64,000 nucleotides of DNA from Aurantiacibacter zhengii (GTDB lineage: Bacteria; Pseudomonadota; Alphaproteobacteria; Sphingomonadales; Sphingomonadaceae). Of this stretch, positions 36,218 through 45,663 are shown piece by piece. Every line of letters starts with the position of its first letter. Position 1 is the first letter of the stretch. The position numbers were made by a program, and so were the translations under genes. Location: positions 1-64,000 of the forward strand of contig NZ_QXFL01000009.1 in the NCBI RefSeq assembly GCF_003584125.1. The letters run 5' to 3'. The notes under the pieces were generated by a model, which was not told where the DNA came from, made no database searches, and saw only the letters and a program-made list of their open reading frames with translations.

Positions 36218-38073
36218 CCATCCCCCCTATCCGCAACACCGCACTTGGACTGGCGCTGGCTGCCCTTGCCCTGCCGGGCTGCGCCACGGCGCAGGTGCCC
36301 CCGGCTTCCGCGCAGGCAGAACGGGCGGATTTTCGCGAGCGTGAGCCGTCCGAAGAGATCGTCTATTTCGTGCTGCCGGACCGGTTCGAGAACGGCGACA
36401 CGTCGAACGATACCGGCGGTTTCGACGGTGGCCGGCTGGACCACGGCTTCGATCCCACCGCGCGCGGTTTCTTCCAGGGGGGCGATCTTGCCGGGCTGAC
36501 CGCGCGGCTCGACTATCTGCAGAACCTGGGCATCACCGCCATCTGGTTCGCGCCGATCTTCCAGAACAAGCCGGTGCAGGGGCCGGAAGGGAACGAGAGC
36601 GCGGGCTACCACGGATACTGGGTGACCGACTTCACCCGCCCCGACAGCCACTTCGGCACGCGCGAGGAATTCGCCGCCTTCGTGGATGCGGCCCATGCGC
36701 GCGGAATGAAAGTCTACATGGACATCATCACCAACCACACCGCCGACGTGATCCAGTATGCCGATGGCGGGGCGACGGACTACGCCTACCGCAGCCTTGG
36801 CGACTATCCCTATTCCACACGCGGCGGCCCGGATGGCGCGCCGATCAACCCCGGCTTCATGGGGCACGAGGATTCGAGCGAGGAAAACTTCGCCCGGCTG
36901 GTGGACCCCAACTACGCCTATACCGTGGAAGTGCCCGAGGCAGAGCGCGACGTGAAAGTGCCCGCCTGGCTCAACGATCCGATCTATTACCACAACCGCG
37001 GCAGCACGACCTTCACCGGAGAAGACAGCCGCATGGGCGATTTTGCCGGGCTGGACGACCTCTTCACCGAACACCCCCGCGTGCGTGAAGGGATGACCCA
37101 GATCTTCGAAAGCTGGATTACCGACTTCGGCATCGATGGTTTCCGTGTGGACACCGCGCGCCATGTCGATCCCGGTTTCTGGCACCAGTTCGTGCCCGCG
37201 ATGGAAGCGCGCAGCGAGGCTGAGGGCATTCCCAATTTCCATATCTTCGGCGAAGTCTACAAGGACGTGCCCGACAGCGGCTATATCGCCCAGTACACCC
37301 GCCGCGACGGCTTTCCCGCCGTGCTCGATTTCGCCTTCCAGGCTGCAATGCGCGAACTGCTGGGCCGAGAGCAGGGCACTGTCGTCCTTTCCGAAATGTT
37401 CGATGGCGATGTGCTTTACGAAGGCGGAGAGGAAGCGGCGCTGGCCATGCCGACGTTCCTCGGCAACCATGACATGGGGCGCTTCTCCACCCTGATCCGC
37501 GCCGACCAGCCCGGCATTTCGCAGGACGAGCTTCTGCAGCGCGTGATGCTGGGCCACGCCATGATGCTTTCGCTGCGCGGATCGCCGGTAATCTATTACG
37601 GGGACGAGCAGGGCTTCGTGGGTGACGGGCATGACCAGCAGGCGCGCGAAAGCATGTTTCCCAGCCAAACGGCGGAATACAACGACAACGACCTGATCGG
37701 CACCGATGCCACCACGGCAGACAGCAATTTCGACGAGGACCACCCGCTGTTCCGGCTGATCGCGCAGTTCTCCGCCATCAGGCGCGGGCATGACGCGTTC
37801 ACGCGCGGCCGCCAGCAGGTGCGCCATTACGAGCAGGAGCCGGGCTTCTTCGCCGTCTCCCGCTTCGATCCCGACGACGGGACGGAATACCTCGCCGTGT
37901 TCAACACCGCCGATGAGGAGCGCAGCGCCAACGTGTGGCTCAACTACGAAGCGCGCGCGTTCGAGACGCTGGTGGGCACCTGTCCCGCAGCCGTGTCCGC
38001 TCCAGGCAGCGCGGCTTTCACGCTGCCTGCCTTCGGTTGGGCACTGTGCCGCGTGAGCGAGGTGGCGCAATGA
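36214..38073 (+). CDS. GH13 alpha-amylase-family lipoprotein
   Basis: A 619-residue glycosidase starting inside the stop of the halogenase-like gene. The N-terminus carries a lipobox (ALALPGC, Cys near residue 24), so it is probably anchored in the periplasm or outer membrane. The catalytic residues are Asp in DGFRVDTARH, Glu in IFGEVYKD and Asp in LGNHDMGRF; the YHGYWVTDFT segment and the N-terminal YFVLPDRFENGD are typical of cyclomaltodextrinase/neopullulanase-like amylases. It likely trims maltodextrins before import. Confidence 0.9.
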   Translation: MTIPPIRNTALGLALAALALPGCATAQVPPASAQAERADFREREPSEEIVYFVLPDRFENGDTSNDTGGFDGGRLDHGFDPTARGFFQGGDLAGLTARLDYLQNLGITAIWFAPIFQNKPVQGPEGNESAGYHGYWVTDFTRPDSHFGTREEFAAFVDAAHARGMKVYMDIITNHTADVIQYADGGATDYAYRSLGDYPYSTRGGPDGAPINPGFMGHEDSSEENFARLVDPNYAYTVEVPEAERDVKVPAWLNDPIYYHNRGSTTFTGEDSRMGDFAGLDDLFTEHPRVREGMTQIFESWITDFGIDGFRVDTARHVDPGFWHQFVPAMEARSEAEGIPNFHIFGEVYKDVPDSGYIAQYTRRDGFPAVLDFAFQAAMRELLGREQGTVVLSEMFDGDVLYEGGEEAALAMPTFLGNHDMGRFSTLIRADQPGISQDELLQRVMLGHAMMLSLRGSPVIYYGDEQGFVGDGHDQQARESMFPSQTAEYNDNDLIGTDATTADSNFDEDHPLFRLIAQFSAIRRGHDAFTRGRQQVRHYEQEPGFFAVSRFDPDDGTEYLAVFNTADEERSANVWLNYEARAFETLVGTCPAAVSAPGSAAFTLPAFGWALCRVSEVAQ

Positions 38074-39680
38074 GCGAGCAGCTTCCCCAATCCTCGCTCC
38101 CATGGTGGAAAGGCGCGGCGATCTACCAGATCTATCCGCGCAGCTTCATGGACGCGAACGGCGATGGCATCGGCGACCTGCCGGGCATCACCCAGCGACT
38201 GGGCTACGTGGCGGACCTGGGCGTGGATGCGATCTGGATCAGTCCGTTCTTCACCAGCCCGATGAAGGATTTCGGCTACGACGTTTCCGATTACCGCGAT
38301 GTCGATCCGATCTTCGGTGAATTGGCCGATTTCGACGCGCTGGTCGCCCGTGCACACGAACTGGGCCTGAAAGTCCTGATCGACCAGGTCTATTCGCACA
38401 CATCCGACGAACACGAATGGTTCACGCAGAGCCGGTCCAGCGCAGAGAACGCCAAGGCGGACTGGTACGTGTGGGCCGATGCCAAGCCCGACGGGTCGCC
38501 ACCGTCAAACTGGCAATCCGTCTTCGGGGGCCCCGCGTGGACGTGGGACGCACGGAGACGGCAATATTACCTGCACAACTTCCTGTCCTCCCAGCCGCAG
38601 CTTAACCTGCACAATCGTGCGGTGCAGGATGCGGTGCTGGACGTGATGCGGTTCTGGCTGGATCGCGGCGTCGACGGTTTCCGCATCGATGCGCTGAACT
38701 TCGCCATGCACAACCCGGCGCTCACCGACAATCCGCCCGCGCCCCAGAATGGCAAGGCACGCACGCGCCCGTTCGATTTCCAGCTGAAGTTGAACAACCA
38801 GTCCCACGCCGACATTCCGCGCTTCATCGAACGCATCCGCAAGCTGACCGACGAGTACGCCAAGGATTCAGGGGGTATCTTCACCGTCGCGGAAGTGGGC
38901 GGCGACGATGCCGACCGCGAGATGAAGGCCTTTACGCAAGGCGAAAGCCATCTCAATTCCGCCTACGGGTTCGATTTCCTCTATGCCGACAAGTTGACCG
39001 GAGAACTGGTGTGCAAGGCGCTGGCGAGCTGGCCTGACGAGCCGGGCCTGGGCTGGCCAAGCTGGGCATTCGAGAACCACGACGCTCCCCGCGCGCTCTC
39101 CCGCTGGATCGACAACGGCCACCGCGATGCCTTTGCGCGATTGAAGATGACGCTGCTGGCTGCGCTGCGCGGCAACATCATCATTTACCAGGGGGAGGAA
39201 CTGGGGCTGACGCAGGTCGAAATCCCGTTCGACCAGTTGCAGGACCCGGAGGCGATTGCCAACTGGCCGCTCACCCTCTCGCGCGATGGTGCGCGCACGC
39301 CCATGCCGTGGACGACGCAGAGCGCCGACGGCGGCTTCGGATCGGAGGCACCCTGGTTGCCACTGGGGGATGAAAACCATGCACGCGCCGTCGACCGGCA
39401 GGAGGGGGACGCGGCCTCGCTGCTTCGTTTCACGCGCGAGGCGCTGGCCCTGCGCAAGGCGAACCCTGCGCTGCATCACGGCGCGGTCGCTGCGTGCAAG
39501 GTGGAAGGCAACCTGCTCGACCTGACGCGGACAAGCGACGGCCAGCACCTGCGCTGCCTCTTCAACCTTGGCTCCGCGCCTATTGCGCTGGACGACGCAG
39601 CAGGCACCGCGCTGTTCGCCGCGAATGGCGCCGATACTCAGACCCTTCCCCCCTACGCCGCCCTCATTCTGGAGATCTGA
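38070..39680 (+). CDS. GH13 alpha-glucosidase (oligo-1,6-glucosidase/maltase type)
   Basis: A 536-residue enzyme with no signal peptide, hence cytoplasmic. It begins with the GH13 subfamily 23-like WKGAAIYQIYPRSFMDANGD. The triad is Asp in DGFRIDALNF, Glu in TVAEVGGDD and Asp in FENHDAPR, with the late YQGEELGL. It hydrolyses imported maltose or isomaltose-type oligosaccharides to glucose. Its ATG overlaps the previous stop (ATGA), and the GH97 gene begins four bases after its stop. Confidence 0.92.
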   Translation: MSEQLPQSSLPWWKGAAIYQIYPRSFMDANGDGIGDLPGITQRLGYVADLGVDAIWISPFFTSPMKDFGYDVSDYRDVDPIFGELADFDALVARAHELGLKVLIDQVYSHTSDEHEWFTQSRSSAENAKADWYVWADAKPDGSPPSNWQSVFGGPAWTWDARRRQYYLHNFLSSQPQLNLHNRAVQDAVLDVMRFWLDRGVDGFRIDALNFAMHNPALTDNPPAPQNGKARTRPFDFQLKLNNQSHADIPRFIERIRKLTDEYAKDSGGIFTVAEVGGDDADREMKAFTQGESHLNSAYGFDFLYADKLTGELVCKALASWPDEPGLGWPSWAFENHDAPRALSRWIDNGHRDAFARLKMTLLAALRGNIIIYQGEELGLTQVEIPFDQLQDPEAIANWPLTLSRDGARTPMPWTTQSADGGFGSEAPWLPLGDENHARAVDRQEGDAASLLRFTREALALRKANPALHHGAVAACKVEGNLLDLTRTSDGQHLRCLFNLGSAPIALDDAAGTALFAANGADTQTLPPYAALILEI

Positions 39681-39684
39681 CCCC

Positions 39685-41727
39685 ATGCGCCCCCTGCATT
39701 TCTCGCTCGCCGCCGCTCTCACCACGCTTGCCCTTGGCACTTCGCACGCGGCGCTGGCGCAAAGCGTGTCGTCTCCCGATGGGCGGATCACGGCGTCGCT
39801 CTCCGTCGATGGCGAGGGCAAGCCGACCTGGGCGGTGGAACGCGATGGCGAGGAACTGATCGCGCCGTCCGGCATGGGCTTCAACCTGGAGAACGAGGAC
39901 CCGCTGAGGCGCAACTTCGTGGTTGTGGCGCAAGGCACATCCAGCGCGGACACCACGTGGGAACAGCCGTGGGGCGAGCGGCAATTCGTGACCGACCGGC
40001 ACAACGAGCTGGCCGTCACCTTCCGCCAGCAGGACGATGCTGCGCGCGAATTCACCGTGCGGCTGCGCGTGTTCGATGAAGGCGTAGGTTTCCGCTACGA
40101 ATTCCCGGATCGCGGGGAAACGCGCATTGCGGAGGAACTGACCGAGTTCAACGTGGCGCCCGAGGGCGAGGCGTGGTGGATCCAGGCGGGCGACTGGAAC
40201 CGCTACGAATACCTCTACAAGCACACGCCGATCGAGGCGGTGTCCGTGGCGCACACGCCCATCACTATGCGGCTGGCCGATGGCACGCACCTTGCCATGC
40301 ACGAGGCGGCGCTGGTCGACTATTCGGGCATGTGGCTGCAACGCATGGATGGCCAGCGCTTCCGTTCCGTCCTCGCACCATCCAGCCGGGGTGCGAAGGT
40401 GGTGCGCCAAGGAGCCTTCACCACGCCGTGGCGCACGATCCGCATTGCCGATGAAGCTGCGGGCCTCGTCGAGAACGACCTCGAGCTCAATCTCAACGAG
40501 CCGAACAAGCTGGGCGATGTCAGCTGGGTGGAGCCGGGCAAGTATATCGGCATCTGGTGGGGCATGATCTCCAACCGGTGGACCTGGGCGCAGGGCCCGC
40601 GCCACGGCGCGACGACAGAGCGGACGAAGGAATACCTCGATTTCGCTGCCGAGAACGGATTTCGCGGCGTGCTGGTGGAAGGTTGGGATTACGGCTGGGA
40701 CGGCACGTGGTTCGGCAACGGGCGCGACTTCAGCTTCACCGAAAGCTATCCGGATTTCGATCTCGAGGGCGTGACCGACTACGCGCGGGAACGCGGCGTG
40801 CGGCTGATCGGTCACCACGAAACCGGCGGCAACATCGCGAACTACGAAGCGCAGCTGGACGATGCAATGGCGCTTTATGGCCGCCTGGGCGTGGACTGGG
40901 TGAAGACCGGCTACGTCGCGGATGCGGGCGCGATCATCAGCTGCAATGCCGACATTGCCGACCCGTGCGAGGGGCAGGTGATGGAATGGCACGACGGCCA
41001 GCGGCAGGTGCAGCATCACATCCGGGTGCTGGAAGCCGCCGCCGCCAATCGCGTGGCGGTAAATCCGCACGAACCCGTGAAGGACACCGGCCTTCGCCGC
41101 ACCTATCCCAATTGGGTCAGCCGTGAGGGCGCTCGCGGTCAGGAATACAACGCCTGGGGCGCCTTCAGCAACGGACCCGATCACGAGCCAACGCTGGTTT
41201 ACACCCGAATGCTGTCCGGCCCGATGGATTACACGCCCGGCGTGCTCAGCCTGAAAGGCGACAACGACGTGCCGCTCGCTTCCACGCTGGCAAAGCAGTT
41301 GGGCCTCTATCTCGCGATCTATTCGCCGATCCAGATGGCCGCCGATTTCATCGAGAGCCTGGCCGAGCATCCGCGCGAGCTGGAATTCATCCGCGCCGTG
41401 CCCGCAGACTGGGCCGAAAGCCACCTGGTGGCAGGCGAAGTGGGCGATTACGCCATCTTTGCGCGCAAGGATCGCAATTCGCAGGACTGGTATGCCGGTG
41501 GCATCAACGATGCTACGCCGCGTGACGTGACACTCGATTTTGCTTTCCTCGAACCCGGTGTGACTTACCGCGCAAGCGTGTGGAAAGACGGCGAGGGCGC
41601 GACCTACGAAACCGAGGCGCGGCACAACATCGCCCACGACGATTTCGAAGTGCGCGCAGGGGAAGAACACGCCTTCCACCTTGCGCCCGGCGGCGGCCTG
41701 GCGATCAGGTTGCAACCCGTTCGGTGA
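39685..41727 (+). CDS. GH97 alpha-glucosidase, periplasmic
   Basis: A 680-residue member of glycoside hydrolase family 97 (SusB-like). A signal peptide ends near residue 25 (AALAQ). The N-terminal beta-sandwich has SVSSPDGRITASLSVDGEGK; the TIM barrel contains WWGMISNRWTW, VLVEGWDYGWDG, LIGHHETGG, the GVDWVKTGYV strand and AVNPHEPVKDTGLRRTYPNW. It releases glucose from non-reducing ends of alpha-glucans. Its start is fixed by the ATG after the previous stop. The last bases overlap the GTG of the second halogenase-like gene. Confidence 0.92.
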   Translation: MRPLHFSLAAALTTLALGTSHAALAQSVSSPDGRITASLSVDGEGKPTWAVERDGEELIAPSGMGFNLENEDPLRRNFVVVAQGTSSADTTWEQPWGERQFVTDRHNELAVTFRQQDDAAREFTVRLRVFDEGVGFRYEFPDRGETRIAEELTEFNVAPEGEAWWIQAGDWNRYEYLYKHTPIEAVSVAHTPITMRLADGTHLAMHEAALVDYSGMWLQRMDGQRFRSVLAPSSRGAKVVRQGAFTTPWRTIRIADEAAGLVENDLELNLNEPNKLGDVSWVEPGKYIGIWWGMISNRWTWAQGPRHGATTERTKEYLDFAAENGFRGVLVEGWDYGWDGTWFGNGRDFSFTESYPDFDLEGVTDYARERGVRLIGHHETGGNIANYEAQLDDAMALYGRLGVDWVKTGYVADAGAIISCNADIADPCEGQVMEWHDGQRQVQHHIRVLEAAAANRVAVNPHEPVKDTGLRRTYPNWVSREGARGQEYNAWGAFSNGPDHEPTLVYTRMLSGPMDYTPGVLSLKGDNDVPLASTLAKQLGLYLAIYSPIQMAADFIESLAEHPRELEFIRAVPADWAESHLVAGEVGDYAIFARKDRNSQDWYAGGINDATPRDVTLDFAFLEPGVTYRASVWKDGEGATYETEARHNIAHDDFEVRAGEEHAFHLAPGGGLAIRLQPVR

Positions 41728-43205
41728 GCGAGACGCGGCCGCCTCATGTGGTCGTCCTTGGCGGCGGCAGCGCGGGGTGGATCACCGCTTGCCTGCTGCA
41801 CCATCGCTGGGGCGAGAGGGGTGGCAAGGTCACCGTTGTCGAAAGCCCCGAAATCGGCATCATCGGCGTGGGCGAAGGCTCCACCCCGCAGCTGAAAGCC
41901 ATGTTCGATCATCTCGGCATTGCCGAGGGCGAGTGGATGGCCGCCTGCGATGCGACTTACAAGCTGGGCATCCGCTTCACCGGGTGGAGCGAGCGCAAAG
42001 GCTTCGGCAGCTATTTCCACCCGTTCCCCGGACCGGTGGACCTGCATACAGAGCCGGGCTTCGTGCAGAACTGCGCACTGGCCCGGCGCGGGTTCGAAGT
42101 GCCGGTCCTGCCGGACGGCTGGTTCCTTGCCGCGAGGTTGGCGGAGGACGGGAAAGGGCCGCATCCGCGCGAGAGCTTCCCCTTTCCGCCCAGCTACGGC
42201 TACCATTTCGATGCCTACAAGCTGGGCGCGTTCCTGCGCGATTGGGCCACGGCGCGCGGGGTGGATCACCGCCCGCTGAAAGTGGCCGAGGTAGAGCTGT
42301 CAGCCGAAGGCGACGTTGTCGCGCTGCTGTGTGAAGGCGCAGAGCGGATCGAGGGCGACCTGTTCGTCGATTGCTCCGGCTTTCGCAGCCTGATCGCGCA
42401 AGGTGCGCTGGGCGGGACATTCCTGCCTTTCGCCGAGAACCTGTTCGCCGACCGCGCCGTGGTGATGCCGACGCCGCGAGCAGAGCAATTCCGCCCGCAG
42501 ACAGAAGCCATTGCGATGACGGCGGGCTGGCGCTGGCGCATCCCGCTTACCACGCGCACCGGCAACGGCTACGTCTATTCCTCGAAGTACATTGCGGACG
42601 AGGATGCGGAGGCCGAATTGCGCCGCGCGATCGGCACGCAAGACAGCGAGGAGCCCGCGCGCGTCCTGCACATGAAAGTGGGCCGGGTGGAGAACAGCTG
42701 GAGCCGCAATTGCCTTGCCGCGGGCCTGGCGCAGGGCTTCATCGAACCGCTGGAAGCCACCGCACTGCACATCGTGATCGCCACGGCGCTGGAATTTGCC
42801 GAGGCTTTCGAACAGGGCGGCTTTACCGCGCAGCATCGCGATACCTTCAACCGCAACATCGCCGCGCGTTACGAGAGCATCCGCGACTACATCGTGGCGC
42901 ATTATCGCTTGAACGAGCGCAACGACTCCGCCTTCTGGCGCGACAACGCGGCGAACCACAATCTGTCGGACCAGCTAAAAGCGATGATGACGGCGTGGTT
43001 CACTCATCAGGACATGGCCGCCGCCAACCGCCAGAATTACCCCGTGCCGGCCTACGCGCCGATGAGCTGGCATTGCCTGTTTGCCGGCTACGGCACCTTC
43101 CCTCCGCCGGAAAAAATGCAGCCGCTGCCCGATGGTGTGAAGGCCGCCGATGCACGCGCGGTTTCCGCCATGCTGGAAGCCTGCGCGCAGAACTTTCCGC
43201 CCTAG
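41724..43205 (+). CDS. Flavin-dependent tryptophan-halogenase-like protein 2
   Basis: A 493-residue paralogue of the protein encoded at 34727. It has VVLGGGSAGWITA, GVGEGSTPQ, the Lys in ATYKLGIRF, WRWRIP and GFIEPLEATALHIV. The GTG start overlaps the GH97 stop (GTGA), so it is translated as part of the glucan operon. The two copies differ in the active-site surroundings (for example the KGFGSYFHPFPGP loop here), so they may act on different substrates. It ends convergent with the M20 gene, overlapping it by four bases. Confidence 0.88.
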   Translation: MSETRPPHVVVLGGGSAGWITACLLHHRWGERGGKVTVVESPEIGIIGVGEGSTPQLKAMFDHLGIAEGEWMAACDATYKLGIRFTGWSERKGFGSYFHPFPGPVDLHTEPGFVQNCALARRGFEVPVLPDGWFLAARLAEDGKGPHPRESFPFPPSYGYHFDAYKLGAFLRDWATARGVDHRPLKVAEVELSAEGDVVALLCEGAERIEGDLFVDCSGFRSLIAQGALGGTFLPFAENLFADRAVVMPTPRAEQFRPQTEAIAMTAGWRWRIPLTTRTGNGYVYSSKYIADEDAEAELRRAIGTQDSEEPARVLHMKVGRVENSWSRNCLAAGLAQGFIEPLEATALHIVIATALEFAEAFEQGGFTAQHRDTFNRNIAARYESIRDYIVAHYRLNERNDSAFWRDNAANHNLSDQLKAMMTAWFTHQDMAAANRQNYPVPAYAPMSWHCLFAGYGTFPPPEKMQPLPDGVKAADARAVSAMLEACAQNFPP

Positions 43206-44413
43206 CCCCAGCCGTTTTCCAGGAACTGCACCGCGCATCCGGCAAGGAAGGCGGTGCCCTTGGGCATCACGCTTTCGTCCACCACCATGCGGCTGGAGTG
43301 CAGGCCGCAGCAGCCCTGCCAGTCGACACCCTGTGCCGCCACGCCCAGGAAGAACATCGCGCCGGGCACTTTTTCCAGCACGTAGGAGAAATCTTCCGCC
43401 CCCATCGTAGGCGCGGGGCGAGTGGCCCAGGGCTCCTCGCCGCCCAGCCCCTCGGCAACCTGCTGGCCCACGGCAATGGCGCGGGCATCGTTGATGGTAG
43501 GCGGGAAGCCGGGGGTGATCTTGATTTCCGCCTCGCAGCGGTGGGCCCTGGCGATATTCTCCGCCACTTCGCGCACCGCGTCCTTCATCGCCTCGCGCCG
43601 CTCTGGCGAGAGGTTGCGCATAGTGCCCAGCAGATAGGCGCTGTCGGGAATGATGTTGTTGTTGCTGCCTGCCTCGATCTTGCCGATCGTCAGCACGCTG
43701 GCCTCGGCTGCGGCAAAGCGGCGCGTGATCATGACCTGCAGGGCCAGCACGATTTCGGCGGCCACGGGCACCGGGTCCATCGCATCGTACGGCATGGAAG
43801 CATGGCCGCCGCTGCCTTTCACGGTGATTTCCAGCATGTCGGCAGAGGCCATCATGGGCCCGGCGCGGCCTTCCACCCGCCCGTGCGGAGCATTGGGCCA
43901 GACGTGGAGTGCAAATGCGGCATCGGGCAGCGGGTAGTCTTCCGAACCGCCCAGCAGGCCATCCTCCAGCATGTGGCGCGCGCCGTGGAAGCCTTCCTCG
44001 CCCGGCTGGAACATGAAGCGCACCTCGCCAGCCAGCCGATCGGCCTGGCTCGCCAGCACCCGCGCCGCGCCTGCCAGCATGGCGGTGTGCGCGTCATGCC
44101 CGCAGGCGTGCATCCGGCCCGGCACCGTGGAGGCGAAGTCGAGACCCGTATGCTCTTGCATGGGGAGTGCGTCCATGTCGCCGCGCAGCAGCACGGCGGG
44201 ACCGGGCTTGCCGCCTTTCAGCACCGCGACCGCGCCGGTGCAGGATGGGCCTTCACGCCATTCCAGGGGCAGGTCTGCCAGCGCTTCCTTCACCTTGGCC
44301 AGCGTCTTGGGTGTTTCCAGCCCCAGTTCGGGCTCTGCATGGATGGCGCGGCGGAGCGCCGTGATCGCGCCCTCGTGCGAGCGGGCAGCGTTGAGCAGGT
44401 CTTCGGTCAGCAT
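43202..44413 (-). CDS. M20-family amidohydrolase (hippurate hydrolase-like)
   Basis: A 403-residue metallo-amidohydrolase of the M20D group that removes acyl groups from amino acids or amino-acid conjugates. The first metal motif is LLRGDMDALP, then HACGHDAHTAM, the catalytic FQPGEEGFHGA and the dimerisation-domain GSGGHAS; APTMGAEDFSYVL closes the metal site. The ATG at 44413 gives MLTEDLL and has GGGGAA seven bases upstream. No signal peptide, so cytosolic. Its physiological substrate is not evident. Confidence 0.9.
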   Translation of the reverse strand: MLTEDLLNAARSHEGAITALRRAIHAEPELGLETPKTLAKVKEALADLPLEWREGPSCTGAVAVLKGGKPGPAVLLRGDMDALPMQEHTGLDFASTVPGRMHACGHDAHTAMLAGAARVLASQADRLAGEVRFMFQPGEEGFHGARHMLEDGLLGGSEDYPLPDAAFALHVWPNAPHGRVEGRAGPMMASADMLEITVKGSGGHASMPYDAMDPVPVAAEIVLALQVMITRRFAAAEASVLTIGKIEAGSNNNIIPDSAYLLGTMRNLSPERREAMKDAVREVAENIARAHRCEAEIKITPGFPPTINDARAIAVGQQVAEGLGGEEPWATRPAPTMGAEDFSYVLEKVPGAMFFLGVAAQGVDWQGCCGLHSSRMVVDESVMPKGTAFLAGCAVQFLENGWG

Positions 44414-44634
44414 TGGCGTTCCCCGATGCAGCGGCCGAGAGTCGCGCTCTCGCACCAGGTTGAAAACGCTCTTATGCCACCCATTTCATGGCTGCGCACC
44501 CACGAACCGCGGTGAATTATGGTGCGAAAGGGGCACACTGGCCGCGCGACTTGTTGCACGGCGGCGACAGTTCGCCTCCTGCAAGTACAAAAGCGTAGCA
44601 TTCGGCACGACCCCATGTTTAAGGCGAGCAGGCT

Positions 44635-45663
44635 ATGGACAGGAGCATCCATCTTTTCGAGCGCTTGCCGCAGGTCGATGCGATTCCGCATGCTGGCAGT
44701 GACTTCGCCCTGTCTCCCGTACGCACCAAGCCCCTGATCGGGGTGATCCGCAACGCCCGCAGCCACCGGAACGAGGGGCGCGCGGGTGCGGAGGAACTGC
44801 GCGATGGGATCATCCTGGCAACACCGCACCGCCGCAGCGAACTGCTGGGCGTGTTGCAGGATTTTGCCGCGCGGCGGATCGACTACATCGCCATCGACGG
44901 CGGGGACGGCACCGTGCGCGACGTGCTGACCTGCGGCGCGGGGGTGTTCGGCGACATCTGGCCGATGCTGATCGTGCTCCCTGGCGGCAAGACCAATGCG
45001 CTGGCGCTGGACCTTGGCGTGCCGACCGACTGGTCGCTCAACGATGCCCTGGCGGCCGTGCAGCGTGGCAAGCTTTCCCGCCGCCAGCCGCTGGTGATTG
45101 CCGAGCGCGATGACGAACGCTCGCAGGTGCGCGGGTTCGTGCTGGGCGGGGGTGTGTTCAACCAGGTCATCGCGCTGGGCCAGCGCAGCCACCAGCTGGG
45201 CGCTTTCAATCACGCGGTAGTGGGCCTCACCACGGTGTGGAGCGTGCTGCAGGCCATGTTCGGCCGCGCGGGCAACAAGTGGCGGCAGGGCACGCCGATG
45301 CGGCTGCGCCAGGTGGGCGGCGAGGAATTGTCGCACTGCGGCGGCCTGCCGGATGACGAACGCTACCTGCTGTTCGCCTCCACCTTGCAGGCCTTTCCCG
45401 CCGGGCTCGACCCGTTCCGGGATGTGAAGCACCCCCTGCAGATTGCCGTCATGGACAATTCGCGCCGGGGCCTGCTGCTGCGGCTGCCTTCCATTTTCCG
45501 CGGCACCGCCTCTGCCGCGACGAAGCAGCGCGGTTATCACGCCTTTGGCGGCGAGGCGGTCGATCTCGACATCGGCGATTCCTTCATTCTCGATGGCGAG
45601 GCTTTTCCCGCCGGGCAATATCGCCTGTCCGCCGGGCCCAAGTTGCGCTTCGTCGTACCGTGA
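44635..45663 (+). CDS. Diacylglycerol kinase catalytic-domain protein
   Basis: A 342-residue lipid-kinase-like protein. The nucleotide-binding motif is AIDGGDGTVRDVL near residue 85, followed by MLIVLPGGKTNALALDLG, as in DAGKc enzymes of the DgkB/YegS/LCB5 superfamily; the N-terminus has GVIRNARSHRNEG. It would phosphorylate diacylglycerol or a related lipid. Its stop overlaps the GTG of the next gene (GTGA), so the two products are expected to work together. Confidence 0.85.
   Translation: MDRSIHLFERLPQVDAIPHAGSDFALSPVRTKPLIGVIRNARSHRNEGRAGAEELRDGIILATPHRRSELLGVLQDFAARRIDYIAIDGGDGTVRDVLTCGAGVFGDIWPMLIVLPGGKTNALALDLGVPTDWSLNDALAAVQRGKLSRRQPLVIAERDDERSQVRGFVLGGGVFNQVIALGQRSHQLGAFNHAVVGLTTVWSVLQAMFGRAGNKWRQGTPMRLRQVGGEELSHCGGLPDDERYLLFASTLQAFPAGLDPFRDVKHPLQIAVMDNSRRGLLLRLPSIFRGTASAATKQRGYHAFGGEAVDLDIGDSFILDGEAFPAGQYRLSAGPKLRFVVP

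Noticed and set aside
36166..38103. 645-codon open frame antisense to the GH13 lipoprotein gene
   Set aside because: It lies opposite a gene with complete catalytic motifs, has no recognisable domain, and arises from the GC-rich codon pattern.
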